Of a stretch of DNA of 64,000 bases, positions 31,721-43,473 are shown in pieces. A model generated the notes under the pieces. It was given only the letters and a program-made list of their open reading frames with translations, searched no databases and was not told where the DNA came from. The stretch comes from Siphonodentalium dalli (lineage: Eukaryota; Mollusca; Scaphopoda; Gadilida; Siphonodentaliidae). Each line of letters starts with the position of its first letter. The first letter of the stretch is position 1. The DNA lies in the NCBI GenBank assembly GCA_032622095.1, contig CP136067.1, forward strand, positions 195,448,052-195,512,051. Reading direction: 5' to 3'. Made by a program: the position numbers and the translations under genes.

Positions 31721-32097
31721 CACATTGTATATATCTTTAAACTCTTTAGACCATCGTTTCAACACTAGTCTACCTCGTTAATTTTAAGTATCCAGACGCT
31801 GTTTCAACAAAACAATTATACCATTTTGCGTATATAATTGGACCAATATATAGCCGCGCAATTATTATCGTAAACGAATCATAAACGTATATTATAAATC
31901 GTGTTACCACGCATAATAGATTTATGCGACTATACTGCTACGCAATTGATTTGTTAGTACGGTAATATTGTAAATAAATAAAACAATCTAGATATATGAT
32001 ATATGCATATACATGTATTTAAAAAAGTGACCTACTGAGGTTTATGTTGGTTATTAATGTATTTCAGAATTTGTGCTAGTTGCTGTGAACAAAAAGA
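31721..32097. other. AT-rich interval, possible LINE 5' leader
   Basis: No open frame or repeat is seen. It may include the LINE 5' untranslated region, whose start could not be fixed. Confidence 0.35.
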
Positions 32098-32643
32098 TAC
32101 CCTTATCGAAAAAACATGTTTGCCGCAAACATTTGCTGCAAATGTGCGGCAAACCCTTCTGCAAATTTGCAGCAAACCTACCAGCTGCGAACTTTTATCA
32201 TGCAAATGAGGTTTGCGGCAAACTTTCCGCAAATTTGCTGCAAAGGTTACCGCGACCTAATTTGCATGGTAAAAGATTGCAGCAAACTTTTACCATGCAA
32301 ATTAGGTCGCGGCAAACTGTGCAGCAAATTTGCGGAACATTTGCCGCAAACTAATTTGCATGATAAACGTTTTCGCAGCAGATAATTGTTTGCGGAAAGC
32401 GTGCAACAAATTACTCAGCTTCCTGCATACTCACTGCAACCAACTCTTGAGCTAATTAAGGTGAATTTCAAACAAATGTACAAAACAAGAATTTAAGACC
32501 AAAGAAAAATAAAGGTTTGGGTCAAGTTACATGTCAGAAAAATTGGGGCCAGTATGGTATAGGCAAGCTTGAAATATAATTTATTTTATATAATTTTGAC
32601 ATTCTTATGATTTTTCGTCTCTTAATGCATGATTTTCTTTGTA

Positions 32644-33018
32644 CCCCACTGGACAAAACAAGTGTCCATTGGCACCGCGGTGTATTTGCCGTTCGGCCGC
32701 GGTGTCAGAGTTTGTAACTGCAGTTGAGCACCGCGGCCGAACGGCAAGTACACCGCGGCCGAACAGCAAGTACACTGCAGCCGAAAGGCAACTACACCGC
32801 AGCTGAACGGCATGTACACCATGGTTATATTTATGGTTTGTATCGTCTTTTTTCAGTTTAATTAACGTACACCGCGGCAACTACACCATGGCGGAACGGC
32901 AAGTACACCGCGGCCCAACTGTAGTTAGCCGGTGGAGCCGCGGTGTAGTTGCATTTCAGCCGCGGTGGCAACGCTAACCGCAAGGCGGTTAAGTGGACAC
33001 TTGTTTTGTCCAGCAGGG
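32644..33018. mobile_element. 375 bp MITE built of CCGCGG words
   Basis: CCCCACTGGACAAAACAAGT and GTCCA are inverted at the right (TGGACACTTGTTTTGTCCAG, CAGGG), with TA flanking at 32642-32643 and 33019-33020. The interior iterates a roughly 22 bp word containing ACACCGCGGCCGAACGGCAA on both strands. CCGCGG occurs about eight times, and the element is much richer in GC than its surroundings. Confidence 0.85.
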
Positions 33019-33020
33019 TA

Positions 33021-33750
33021 TATAAAGTGGTAATAAACACAATATGCTTTGACAGATACTAAACAGTCCATTCTGAATATACAAATGTATGAGAAATTAA
33101 AATTATTTTTCAACAAAATTCTTGACACCATGAAAATCTGGGGTTGGTGTGTTTAGAATACATGTAGGCTGGGCTGGTATACTAGTAGGGAAACATGAAC
33201 CACAATTTTTTTTGGGTATATGTTACCGTTAGCATTTTAATGTCATACTAGGAAGAATGTGTGCGGGTCAACATATGGCCTGTAAATTTATGCCCAGGAT
33301 AACTGTGGATAACAGATAAAAGAAATAACGAGGCACAATTTAAATAATAATTATATTGATCTAAATTTAATTCAATTGCAATATTGTTCTACGTAAATAA
33401 TGTGCACACACACCTGTACCGGTACATAGATCATGTCATGAAACTCTACTTTGGCTATGCCCGTACATAGAGATCGTATTCCATCATTTGACATATGGGA
33501 ACTTTTTGATGTTCTGTTGGGGGAACTTCATATGCGTAAAACATGAACATGTACCTAGACAAACATCTACTATAGTACTAGAACTTGGATTATGAACTTT
33601 CTGAAGCAGCATGTGGATCAGCAATCTGCGAAGGCGGTCACATATAATTGAATTTGACATATTGTACCATCGTTTGTCCATGTACTAGCAGTAGTAGCTA
33701 GTACGTACATATATATGCAAAGTCGTTTCATTGTATGACTACTAGTAAGT
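33021..33750. other. Unassigned interior of the 4.16 kb element
   Basis: AGATCATGTCATGAAACTCT near 33428 is a decayed copy of the GATCATGCCATGAATCTCTA family. CAATCTGCGAAGGCGGTCA near 33622 recurs at about 34826. No gene is recognised. Confidence 0.45.
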
Positions 33751-33761
33751 ACCGGTACTAA

Positions 33762-34281
33762 GGTCGATGGGGTCATTGTCACAAGGCTCCGGTCACATTC
33801 GTAACGGTTTATAGCCAGCTTTTTAAATCGATCACAAATGTAGCCAGCTTTTCACCGGCGATCACATTCGTAGCCAGCTTTTCTAATCGCATGCTTTATA
33901 TGGCGCGAAATACCGGTACGACGTCATCGTGTTTGTGACTAAAATGTCGACATCATGCTCCAAAACTGACTTTGTTTATCAACTTAAATTACATTAATGG
34001 CATATAATTCGAGCATTCTGACGACATTGATCGGAAACCTCTCAGGTTATTAGACAGAAATATAAATATCAATTTAAAAGTAAAGTTGTTTTTCATCCAC
34101 CAATTCAGAAAAATTACCGTAGATTATTTATAACCTAATCGTGTTCACCGATGCTCGCATGAATATGAAAAGCTGGCTATAAATGTGATCACCATAGAAA
34201 AGCTGGGAACATTACATTTGTGATCAATTTAAAAATCTGGCCACGATTGTGATCAATGCATTGTGACAATGACCCCATCAG
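33762..34281. mobile_element. Mutator-like MITE with a 9 bp target duplication
   Basis: The ends GATGGGGTCATTGTCACAA and TTGTGACAATGACCCCATC are inverted repeats. CGGTACTAA at 33753-33761 and 34282-34290 is an exact 9 bp direct flank, the size typical of Mutator-group insertions. The interior iterates TAGCCAGCTTTT and GATCACAAATGTAG-type units in both orientations. It is non-coding. Confidence 0.8.
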
Positions 34282-34412
34282 CGGTACTAACTTGAACTTG
34301 ACACAGGATTTGTAAGATGAACAATTTTAAAAGAATGTTCCTTGAAGTTTATGACCTTAATCTTCATCAACTTCCATGCATGATCCCTGGGGAAAATCAA
34401 TTCAAGTTCAAC

Positions 34413-34778
34413 TTATTCAACTTCAAGGGCAGCCACCTGCACTGCAGACAGTGTCAGTACTGTTACCTGCACTGTGCACAGTGGCAACGCCATTAGAACT
34501 TCAGTAGGAAAACGACTCATGGCAGTGTCGGCTTGGGCTGGCCTAGATCCTAACAGCCTAATATACTTGAATGTATATATTATATGGAACATCACTGGAA
34601 TTTCATGGTTGATCAACTGAATCCGAATTTCATGGTCATTGAATTTTCCTATCCAGTCTCCACTGTGAAACTCATCCCATTCAAAATTGGCGAGCTCGCC
34701 GGTTTCCGTGTCAACACACCATTTCACTTCGAAGTTTGAGTTGAAATTTGGATGTAATTGTAAACATAGTTCAGTCAT
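34413..34778 (-). CDS. Unrecognised open frame, 121 codons
   Basis: It reads MTELCLQLHPNFNSNFEVKW, CVDTETGELANFEWDEFHSG and DWIGKFNDHEIRIQLI, with protein-like composition for the first 65 residues; the last 40 are less so. The family is not known. It lies inside the 4.16 kb element and could be a relic of its coding part or a trapped host exon. Confidence 0.25.
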   Translation of the reverse strand: MTELCLQLHPNFNSNFEVKWCVDTETGELANFEWDEFHSGDWIGKFNDHEIRIQLINHEIPVMFHIIYTFKYIRLLGSRPAQADTAMSRFPTEVLMALPLCTVQVTVLTLSAVQVAALEVE

Positions 34779-35735
34779 GAACGTACATGTAGTGCGTACG
34801 TATACATCCTTCTGGAAGCATCAATCTGCGAAAGCGGTCATGACTCATTTTGACCTATTGTAAACAGTACTATTTCCTTCAACTTCAAGTTCACATAATA
34901 TAATAATGATCAAGAATGATTACGGTATTCCAATTTATTTGTTTCACGATGTGCATACACTGTCATAATAATCATATTCCATATAATTAATTAATTATAT
35001 TCCTCAATGTTCCATCAACTTAACAGATCCACTGAATCATCGCAGCGGCAGTTTTTAATTTCAAAAATTTTGCGCTCAAATTTCGCCTGTTTGAAAAGGC
35101 AGCTTGCAGAAAGAAACGGATCATTGAGGTTGTTTTATGGGTATTTTGCTTCATCTGGATTATTTCTACACAAAGTATATACAAACAATGATTTACATTG
35201 GCATTATATTAATAACTGATATATCTAAAACGGCACACATTTTGTATGACTCAATTCCATATTCCAGTTCCCGTTTCACTTTTTAATTTTATAACTTTCG
35301 ATTTCAAAAGGCACATCCGCCTTGATATATTTGTTTTGTTTTCATGATAACAAACCCAGGATCGTGACAATAAAGCTATCCGACAATAGAACTGTTAAAG
35401 CCACATGGGGTATTGAACCTTTTAAAAACATTATATGGAATTTTGTTGTCCATAAATTGCATAATCCATCGCTTGTTAGATCGGAATTTTAAAAAAAATA
35501 ATCAGCCCCCGAAATTAGGAAAAATGTCCCCATGGCAAATTTAATCAAGCTGAATATAGATATCACAATAATCACATGTTACCACGGTGTTTCACACAGC
35601 ATTGCTTTATTTTGCTGTGGGTTATGTTGAAATCAATGATGCAAATTATCAAACCCAAATTTTAAACAAATATATGGTGAAAAATAAATTGAAATATTCC
35701 AAGTTTAAAACGCACATGTGGCGAACAAAGATTCA
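34779..35735. other. Unassigned AT-rich interior
   Basis: Open frames of 60-70 codons (35007-35219 and 35587-35769) lack any family signature. No repeat is resolved. Confidence 0.3.
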
Positions 35736-36261
35736 CAATGCACTAACTACGAACTTGAAACTAATATAAAATTCACTGTGAACTTATCGCAAACTTTTCC
35801 ATCCAATCTAAATTTACTGCAAAAAAATATACATGAAATATTTGTGGATTGCTAAAATAAAAACACTCGGCCAAGGATTGATGCCTTAATTAATTTAATG
35901 TTTCAAATGATCAAATCCAAACTTTAAATAAATATTTAGTGAAAAACAAAATGAAATTCCAAGTTTGAAAAGCACTTGCAGCGAACAAATATTCCAAACC
36001 AAGATTCCAGCACACTTACCGCAAACTTGAAACTAATCTAAAATTTACTGTGAACTTATCGCAAATGGTTTGCTTTGAATTTAAATTTTCTGCAAAGTTG
36101 CAGCAAACAAACTAAATTTACTGCAAAGTTGCAGCAAACAAAAAGTTTGCGGCAAAGATCTGCGAATATGTGCAATTGACTTTCTGCGAACAAACCATTT
36201 GCTGCAAACATGCCGCATATTTGCCGCTAACTTGCAGCAAACAACCATTTCGATAAGGGTA

Positions 36262-36845
36262 GCTCATCCGTTCTAACACTTTGAAAACACTGTTCTTCAT
36301 TCTGACGAACATTCTCGTGTCGATATATATGAGTTACATGTATTAAGAACAAAACCCACATCGGTGTAACGGTGTTTAAATGTACTCAATCCGATCATAC
36401 GCTCCTAAATTACTATTTCTTTGGCTTCGGGGGTAAACAATATTTGATTCGAGTCGATGAAGCCACCCGTCAAAGCTCAGAATAATCAGATATCGATTTT
36501 TGAAGTTTGTTATTTCTCGAGACGGTCTTGTGGATGAAGATGGGTAACTCTAAAATCAAGTGGTAAATAATAAACACTTGATTTTACAGTCCTATATTAG
36601 GTCCTACATTATTTTGTATATTGTTTTGAGATAAGGGTAGCGTGATGTCCGTAACTTCAGCGGCACGGGTTACGGCACCAAGTATATATACCCACAACAA
36701 ATATGCATGCATGATTTACAATGTATTATAACATCCCCTTATATGTCTGGGGATAAATGTTTGTTACTTTGTGTATATATTGATTGCCCAAACATTGAAA
36801 CCTATTGCAGTGATAAATACGAAATCTAACCGATGTTGCTATCTC
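36262..36845. other. Interval with a partial AGGTACTCAATCCG MITE
   Basis: GTACTCAATCCGATCA, GGCTTCGGGGGTAAACAATA and TTTGATTCGAGTCGATGAAG (36380-36470), then GATGGGTAACTCTAAAATCA (36539), match the left half of 23741-24208. The rest is unassigned. Confidence 0.65.
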
Positions 36846-36849
36846 TCCG

Positions 36850-37577
36850 CACATCGTCGCGTCAGAACTAAAGTGTTCTATCTCCATTTTTAATTTTTTT
36901 TGGAAATCGAGCTCAGTTTTGACACCCCCGGATCACATGTTCTCATTCTGTTTTTGGAAGAGAGTACACAGCGGGTATGATATCTGGTGTAAAAATACTA
37001 TTATATGACGAGTTTCGAGACAAAACATGTGATATCTTGGGTGTAATCACGATAAAACACTTTGGAGATACATAGAACAATTTGTGAAAAAAAAATCTGT
37101 TTTTATTCCGTGCTATAGTGGTTTACGTGTTTTTCAATCATTAAACGTGCAAAAATCCCAAAAGATGCCATTTCTTGTGTTATTTTAACCAAATAATTAT
37201 CCTAGAAATAAGATGTTCACATCTAGGAGTGAGAATGCATTATTTCCAACTATTCACTTCGCTGGCACTCTGCGAAGTTCGGGTTCCATTGCTTACTATT
37301 GAAGGTCATGCAGAGATACAGCATTTTAGCGCTTAAATTTATTTAATCACGTGGTACAAAATAAATAGATTCCTTGGTTCACAGTGGAGATAGAACAATT
37401 ATAGCACTGACAACAAAAGTTAGTTTTTGAAATGGAACAGATTTACACAGCCTCTCATTTAAATTTGGTATATGGTTATTTTCTGACCGCACCGAATCGA
37501 AAGATATATACCCATATCTCATTTTCCCGCAAACAATGGAGATATATAGAACAGTTTAGTTCTGACGCAACGACATG
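36850..37577. mobile_element. TIR element with GTCGCGTCAGAACTAAA ends
   Basis: CGTCGCGTCAGAACTAAAGT, GTTCTATCTCCA on the left is inverted on the right (TGGAGATATATAGAACAGTT, TAGTTCTGACGCAACGACA). A further GTGGAGATAGAACAA lies inside at about 37384. It is about 730 bp, has no coding capacity, and its exact ends and target duplication are unclear. Confidence 0.7.
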
Positions 37578-37671
37578 CTGAACAATTAATGGAGGCTTTC
37601 AATTGAATGAATGAATGATTACGATACTTCCTCGTTGCATGGTTACAGGAATCGTGTGCCGGCATGTCATA

Positions 37672-37820
37672 CTAAGACACAATACTATACACCTGGTGAT
37701 GTCACTGATGTCATACCAAGACACAATACTATACACCTGGTGATGTCATACCAAAGACACAATACTATACATCTGGTGATGTCATACCCAAGACCCAATA
37801 CTATACATCTGGTGATAGTT
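37672..37820. repeat. Minisatellite, about 36 bp unit
   Basis: AAGACACAATACTATACACC, TGGTGATGTCATACC recurs four to five times with small changes (ACATCTGG for ACACCTGG). Open frames across it are repeat translations. Confidence 0.9.
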
Positions 37821-38129
37821 TTGAAACAAATATTATAGTGGCTAAAAATAATTTTAACCAAAGTGCGAGCGTCCATAAGTATAATCAATAGCGTACCAGC
37901 CGGGTTTAGATCCGACTACATCGCACACATAGAACTTTACGAATAGGCAGATTGTCGTGGTTTATCTGTGTTTGGAGGGAAGAACACCCGGTAGTCGGGC
38001 GAATATACATACAGTTTTCATTCTGAACAACGTCCGTATATACAAGTTTTCGCAGTTTTTCTGTAGTCGATGTCGACAGCAAAATTAGAAACACACCATC
38101 TTATAACCCGTACAATTGGACATACATAT

Positions 38130-38290
38130 ACATACATGTATATAGGTGGGCCGCTGGTACCCATGCAAATACGCCGCTAGTACCCATACAAAACACTGGA
38201 ATTTCTGCAAGGGTAACAAACGATTATTGTGAAGTTACGAATGACTTATACCAGTACTCAAATATAATGATATCACCTTGGTAATATTTA
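38130..38290. other. Unassigned interval
   Basis: Two short imperfect copies of CGCTGGTACCCATGCAAATA occur near 38150-38190. Nothing else is seen. Confidence 0.4.
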
Positions 38291-38610
38291 GATTGGCCTG
38301 GGGACACCCAACAACACCCTATGGTTAACCTAAATCGGTTAAGGTGCCGAAAATGGCATGGGTGTCCTATTTGAACCCATCTGGACGGAAGCCATTTTGG
38401 ATCGAGGTGGGGTGAATATTTAGAATGCCGTGCGATAGGGGGGCACTATACATCACCCTTTAATTTACCTAAATCGGTCAAGGGGCAGAGAGATGCCATT
38501 GGTGACCTATTTAAATCCCTCTGGACGGCGGCCATTTTGGATCGGAGCTGGGTGAAAGGGGTGAATATTTAGATTGGCTTGGGGGCCACCCTACAACATC
38601 ATTTCTTTGA
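38291..38610. repeat. Two-copy tandem repeat, about 160 bp
   Basis: GGTGAATATTTAGAATG/GATTGG, ACCTAAATCGGTTAAGG, GCCAT-GGTGTCCTATTT and GGACGGAAGCCATTTTGGAT recur about 160 bp apart (38330-38410 and 38470-38545). Confidence 0.8.
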
Positions 38611-40155
38611 CCTAAATATGTATATTTTTTCATAAGGAATAAGGAATGGAAGTCACCTTCGTATAATTGGGCTGAGATGAGTTGTGGGTTTATGGGTTCA
38701 TAACCAAGTTAAAGCTGCATGACCACCACATATCTCTTAGCACTGTGGCCTAATTCAAGTTGATTACTCTTTGCTTGGGTTGACGACATGCACTGCATAT
38801 TTGTTTCATTGGGCTGGAATATTTGTGACTGCTTTATAATCATTTCGCCCAATTTGGGCGGTTCTCTGGAGGTGGTTAATGTGTAACGTGTGTGCCAAGG
38901 AAAAACAGACGCAGCATTTGTGTAAATGTTAGCCCAAACTACATTTCGGCTACATTTGAAGTAACGACGGTTCTGTTATTTATTTCGAGGAATAATACCG
39001 CATCAGATGAATTCAGCCCAAATATGTTAACAGTTGTCGTGTAAAACATTTGCATAGGTTAGCGTTATTTGGTATTTGTGGATGTCCTTTAACATGGGGA
39101 AAATAGACTACTGCGCTTGAACGAGCATGTGAGTTCGTCATTCCCGCCACAAAGTGGGTGGACACTGGTGTACAGATCTGTACAGGAATCAGGGAGCTAA
39201 ATGTGTTCTAGAGTCGGAGAGCGAGTACACCGTGGAATGCTAAAGGTGAAGGTAACTGAAGAATGACCCTCACCTGATACATGCGACACGTTATTAAAGG
39301 ATGACATCGCGTTTATTTGATTTGTACATAATATCTAAATAATTTAAACTGGTGAATGAATGGGGGAATGGATTTTTGTGAGCGGGAAATTTATTTAACT
39401 AGCTGCTGTAGTTCTGGGTTTTTCCAGATCAAATTTGGCTGTGGGATAGCCCTGTCGTACACTTGGGGATTTATTTTAAAAAGTAAACACATGACCTATG
39501 ATTTTTCTTACATTTTCGTGATCAACTGGTGTCAATCTAGCTGGGAAACATCAGTGGTATGGCCTGCAGGCTTCAATTCAGTGAATTTTGCCGAAACGTT
39601 AACACTGTCGCCTATGGGAAACCATTTAGTTCAGTGATTCCTACAGACTCATGGTCGAAGGAATACCCATGGTCGAATGGAGAAATATATTCTTGGATTT
39701 TTTTTTGTAACGGCACCGGTGTATAATACGTTTTTGAAAATATGATAAATCGTATCCGTAGGGTCAGGACAGGCTGAAATTGTAAACTTAAAGTCACCGG
39801 TGTAATAATAATTATGTTGTTGAAAATATAAATACTCTGATAGCCTGAAAATAATATATCACCTATTGGGAACCCCTGGTTTAGTGAAGAGCATTGTGGG
39901 AAGTTTAATTGTGATTCCTCCATCTTTATTTTCTGGAATTATCACCAAGATTTCTCCACTCCATTCTCTTAAAATCTACCCTGATCGGTCAAATTCTTTT
40001 GATAATTCTATCTAAATACATCTTAGCTACTATTCGGATCTGCTGTCCCGGTCTAAAAATGGATAGTTTGACCAAAACGACTATTGACACAACTTTGTTT
40101 ACAAATTGAGCGCACTCGATGACCCGTTCACGCTGCAAATTTATTATCGAAAACA
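38611..40155. other. Gene-free stretch, no clear features
   Basis: An open frame of 93 codons at 39356-39637 and one of 103 at 39612-39923 (minus) have no family signature. No repeat was resolved. Confidence 0.3.
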
Positions 40156-40159
40156 AATT

Positions 40160-40495
40160 CAATTTCTTCCATCTAAAACATAATTACGCGCTGAACTCTG
40201 TCATTTTAAGAATATAGTATTATTACACACATATACACCAAGTTTCAGCTCAAAATTTTGAAAAATGACAGTTTTATCGACATAAATCGATTTTAATGGC
40301 AAATGCCATGTTAAATTTTATCATTGAAATTTTTTTATTTCTTCCATCTAAAACATAATTACGTGCTGTACTCTGTCATTTTAGGAATATATAACTATCC
40401 CACGCACAAACACCAAGTCTCAGCTTAAAATTTTGAAAAATGACAGTTTTATCGACATAAATCGATTTTAATGGCAAATGCCATGTTAAATAAAT
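40160..40495. repeat. Tandem duplication, period about 175 bp
   Basis: TTTCTTCCATCTAAAACATA, ATTACG, then TTGAAAAATGACAGTTTTAT and CGACATAAATCGATTTTAAT, GGCAAATGCCATGTTAAA recur in order, with the second copy about 85-90% like the first. CGACATAAATCG-type words may fold. Confidence 0.85.
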
Positions 40496-41570
40496 TTTAG
40501 GGCCCTGCAAATATTTTCTGAGCTGTTCCATATTGGGCACAAGAGTCCATATTTGACCGGTTACACCTGATAATTGTGCGACAGTACAGTCGCGTTACTT
40601 TATACATCAACATTGGTCATTATCACCCGACAAATTTATTTTGGTCTATCGTATCAACCCCTATTTTCTCACGTAGTAGCCTGACTAAGTGTCAACATTG
40701 GTCTTTATCGCTCCACTAATTTGTATCGTTTCATCGGTATGAATTCCATATCCAATTATCCACATATAACCAACCCAACCTCTAATCCCGGTCCAATTTA
40801 TTTATTTCTTTCATCGGGTATAGTCAGGTTACGTAATATTTTATCACGTTATACTTGTACTTATATGTCTATGGTATTACTATAGTATACCGTATACGTA
40901 TATCAATTGCTATTCCTTTCTATATAATCCTGGTGCCATCTATAGACATAGATAATTTCAGACCCCCCCCCCAATTTTATATCATTGCTGCTTTAGTACA
41001 GTCGCGATACATTACATGGCAACATCGCTCCACTAATTTATGTCAGTTCATCGGTACAAACCCCTTTTTCTCCGAGTCCATATAACCAACCCATCATCTT
41101 ATAGAAGTCCATAAATGACTATTCTGGCACAATATAGAGATGACTAAGATTCTGACACCCCCTATTTTATAGCCTTGTTGCAATGTTCAGTAGAGTTGAG
41201 ATGCATAATATGTCAACATTGGTCATTATCGCTCTATAAATTTATATCGGTTCAACCCTTAGTTCCCTGATCGCCCACCCCTCCCTGAATTTATTTTTTC
41301 ATTTGTATTATAGTCTCGTTACGTACACATTTTATCTCTTGTAACTTTTGCTTCAATGCGTCGAGTTCCGCTGCAGAGAATACAAAACTGACAACATTTT
41401 GAAATGTTAGCAGGCTTCAAACTCATCTTATCCAAGAAAAACTCTGGTTACATAAGAAATTTGTGTATATGGTGTACGCGCATTTGTTGCGTTAAAAACC
41501 AAAGGTCCCAAGTCAAGGTCCAATTCCCCAACACACTGTTGTGAGGTTTAACTCCATCTACTTACAGTAA
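40496..41570. other. Gene-free stretch with loosely repeated sentences
   Basis: ACAGTCGCGTTACTTTATAC, CAACATTGGTCATTATC and TTCATCGGTAT-type segments recur loosely at 40590, 40690, 41010 and 41220, suggesting an old, roughly 200-300 bp repeated unit. No gene was found. Confidence 0.4.
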
Positions 41571-41574
41571 TGTC

Positions 41575-42028
41575 CAAATTAATTGATCACTTAACCACAG
41601 CAAAATTATGGGTATTTTTTCATGATTTTAAATCCTGAAAAATTACCCATAATTATGCTGTGGTTAAGTGGTCAATTACTTTCGGCATTACTGTAACCAA
41701 TATAAGGATTTGAGGTTTAATGATAACTCAATCCTCATACAGTAATGTTCAAAGTAATTGACCACTTAAACACAGCAGAATAATGGGTAATTTATCAGGA
41801 TTTTAAATGCTGAAAAAATACCCATAATTCTGCTGTGGTTAAGTGGTCAATTACTTTGGGCATTACTGTAACCAATATAAGGATTTGAGGTTTAAAGATA
41901 ACTCAATCCTCATACAGTAATGTTCAAAGTAATTGACCACTTAACCAGAGCAGAATTATTAAATCCTGAAAAATTACCAATAAGTCTGATGTGGTTAAGT
42001 GGTCAATTACTTTGGGCATTAATTACTG
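41575..42028. repeat. Tandem array of three CAGTAATG hairpin MITEs
   Basis: Hairpins at 41575-41693, 41740-41868 and 41915-42028 each start CAGTAATGT(C/T)CAAA and end inverted (GGCATTACTG in the first two). Each contains GACCACTTAACCACAGCAG-like arms. They are separated by the same linker (TAACCAATATAAGGATTTGA), giving a period of 165-175 bp. They are related to the perfect hairpin at 13877. The linker was duplicated too, so the array arose by tandem duplication rather than three insertions. Confidence 0.88.
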
Positions 42029-42224
42029 TAACCAATATAAGGATGAGGCTTAATGAGAACTCCATCCACATAACTAATAAATATGTGTGAAAATTAAAAC
42101 AAAATAAATAAATTCCATGATGGCGTCCAATATGGAATGCCTAATTCTGCTCCAAAACATGTATATTGAATATATGGATGTTTATTGGGGAAACCGATTA
42201 TTTCAATGATATTTTCATTAACTG

Positions 42225-42700
42225 CCCCTACCAAAATTTAGCTACACTAATGTTTTTAGTTAAACTAGATAGTAGCTAATAATTGTACTAAAAATACACT
42301 AAACTATTAGCTATAATTTAGCTATACTAGATAATAGCTAAGAATTACACTAAAACCTAGCTAAAACTTTAGTTAATATCTAGTGTAGCTAGAACTTAGC
42401 TAATAATATATGCTAGAACTTAGCTAACATATTAGTTAGTTTTTAGCTTATAGAATTTTTGGCCCCAAGGATGTTCCAATATGCTAGAAGTTAGCTAATT
42501 CAACATTGAAAATATAATTCTGTGCTAGAATTTGGCTAATTTGACACAGACAAATTTTACGAAAACTGGACCTAGCTGAAAAGTAGCTAATCCAACTTAG
42601 AATTGAGACACATATAGTGAACTTAACTAGAATCTAGCTAATTTAACACAAACAAATTACAATAAAATTCCACCTAGCTAGAAGTTAGCTAATCTAACTT
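42225..42700. repeat. AGCTAA-word element, copy 1
   Basis: It begins CCCCTACCAAAATTTAGCTA. For 470 bp it consists largely of variants of TAGCTAA, TTAGCTA, CTAGAA and TTAGCTAG on both strands. The copy at 59866-60510 ends with the inverse TTTTTGGTAGGGG, so CCCCTACCAAAA is probably a terminal inverted repeat. Confidence 0.75.
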
Positions 42701-42788
42701 ATTCACCAATAGCCGGTCTGCATCTGCAAACATGGTCATTCTCACTTCACTGTACTCACAGTGAAGTGAGAATTAAGTTTACATCATT

Positions 42789-43170
42789 GTGTGGATGGTG
42801 GGGGTGATGGGTGGGTGGGGGGGGTCGAATCGAGGTGTTTCTATGGAATTTGGGGTGAGTCACCCACCCATGCTGTCAAATCGGCCGAAATCCTTACTGT
42901 TCTCGAAAATGGTCCATACCCCATTTCACCCCCCTCGGGTGGTAATCCCTGGGGGGGGGGGGGTAAGTGTGTTTCTATAGGCTATTTGGGGCAGAACACT
43001 CCCCATATGCCATAAAATCGGCCAAAATCATTACTGTTCTCGAAAATGGTCCATACCCCATTTTCACCCCCTCGGCCTCGGGGTGGTACTCCCCGGGGGT
43101 GATGGGTGGGGTGGTTTGTTTCTAGGGGGTATTTGGGGCGGGCCAACCACCCATCCCATCAAATCGGCCA
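42789..43170. repeat. G/C-run tandem repeat, period about 135 bp
   Basis: CAAATCGGCCGAAATCCTTA, CTGTTCTCGAAAATGGTCCA, TACCCCATTTCACCCCCTCG and a G-rich block recur near 42880, 43015 and 43155 (partial). A G13 run lies at 42951-42963. Confidence 0.8.
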
Positions 43171-43473
43171 AAAGAGACATTTTTGAGAATAAGGAATGGG
43201 AAATAAGTTCCAAATGTCATGTTTGTTTTTAAATGTTTGGGAATGCTGTACACTTATAAAGATTTGTCTACACTTATGACACACTTATTGGACTCTGGTA
43301 GTTTCGATATGTTCAAGTTTTCTGCTCACAGCTTCACACTCATATATTAAGCTTTGTCCTCTGACAGGTGGCTTAATATTAAATATGAACTTTTTCAATT
43401 ATGAAATTATTTCGTTTTCGGTTATTTTAATTTTAATATAGTAATAAACTTAATTAATATTTTGTTCTAAAAT

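Larger units (their letters stand above)
32100..36259. mobile_element. 4.16 kb TA-flanked element with TTTGC/GCAAA terminal arrays
   Basis: The ends are CCCTTATCGAAA and TTTCGATAAGGG, flanked by TA at 32098-32099 and 36260-36261. Each end carries 200-300 bp of iterated words such as TTTGCTGCAAA, TTTGCGGCAAA and GCAGCAAA (32120-32400 and about 35740-36240). The interior has no recognisable transposase. Two further TIR elements are nested inside (32644-33018 and 33762-34281). TA duplication suits the Tc1/mariner group, but the terminal sequence is not one I recognise. Confidence 0.75.

Noticed and set aside
32032-32385. Overlapping 66-93 codon frames with many cysteines
   Set aside because: They result from TTTGC/GCAAA words encoding alternating C, A, N and L; not a cysteine-rich protein.
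37672-37820. Regular 36 bp repeats resembling a CRISPR array
   Set aside because: Units are contiguous without unique spacers and the genome is eukaryotic; it is a minisatellite.
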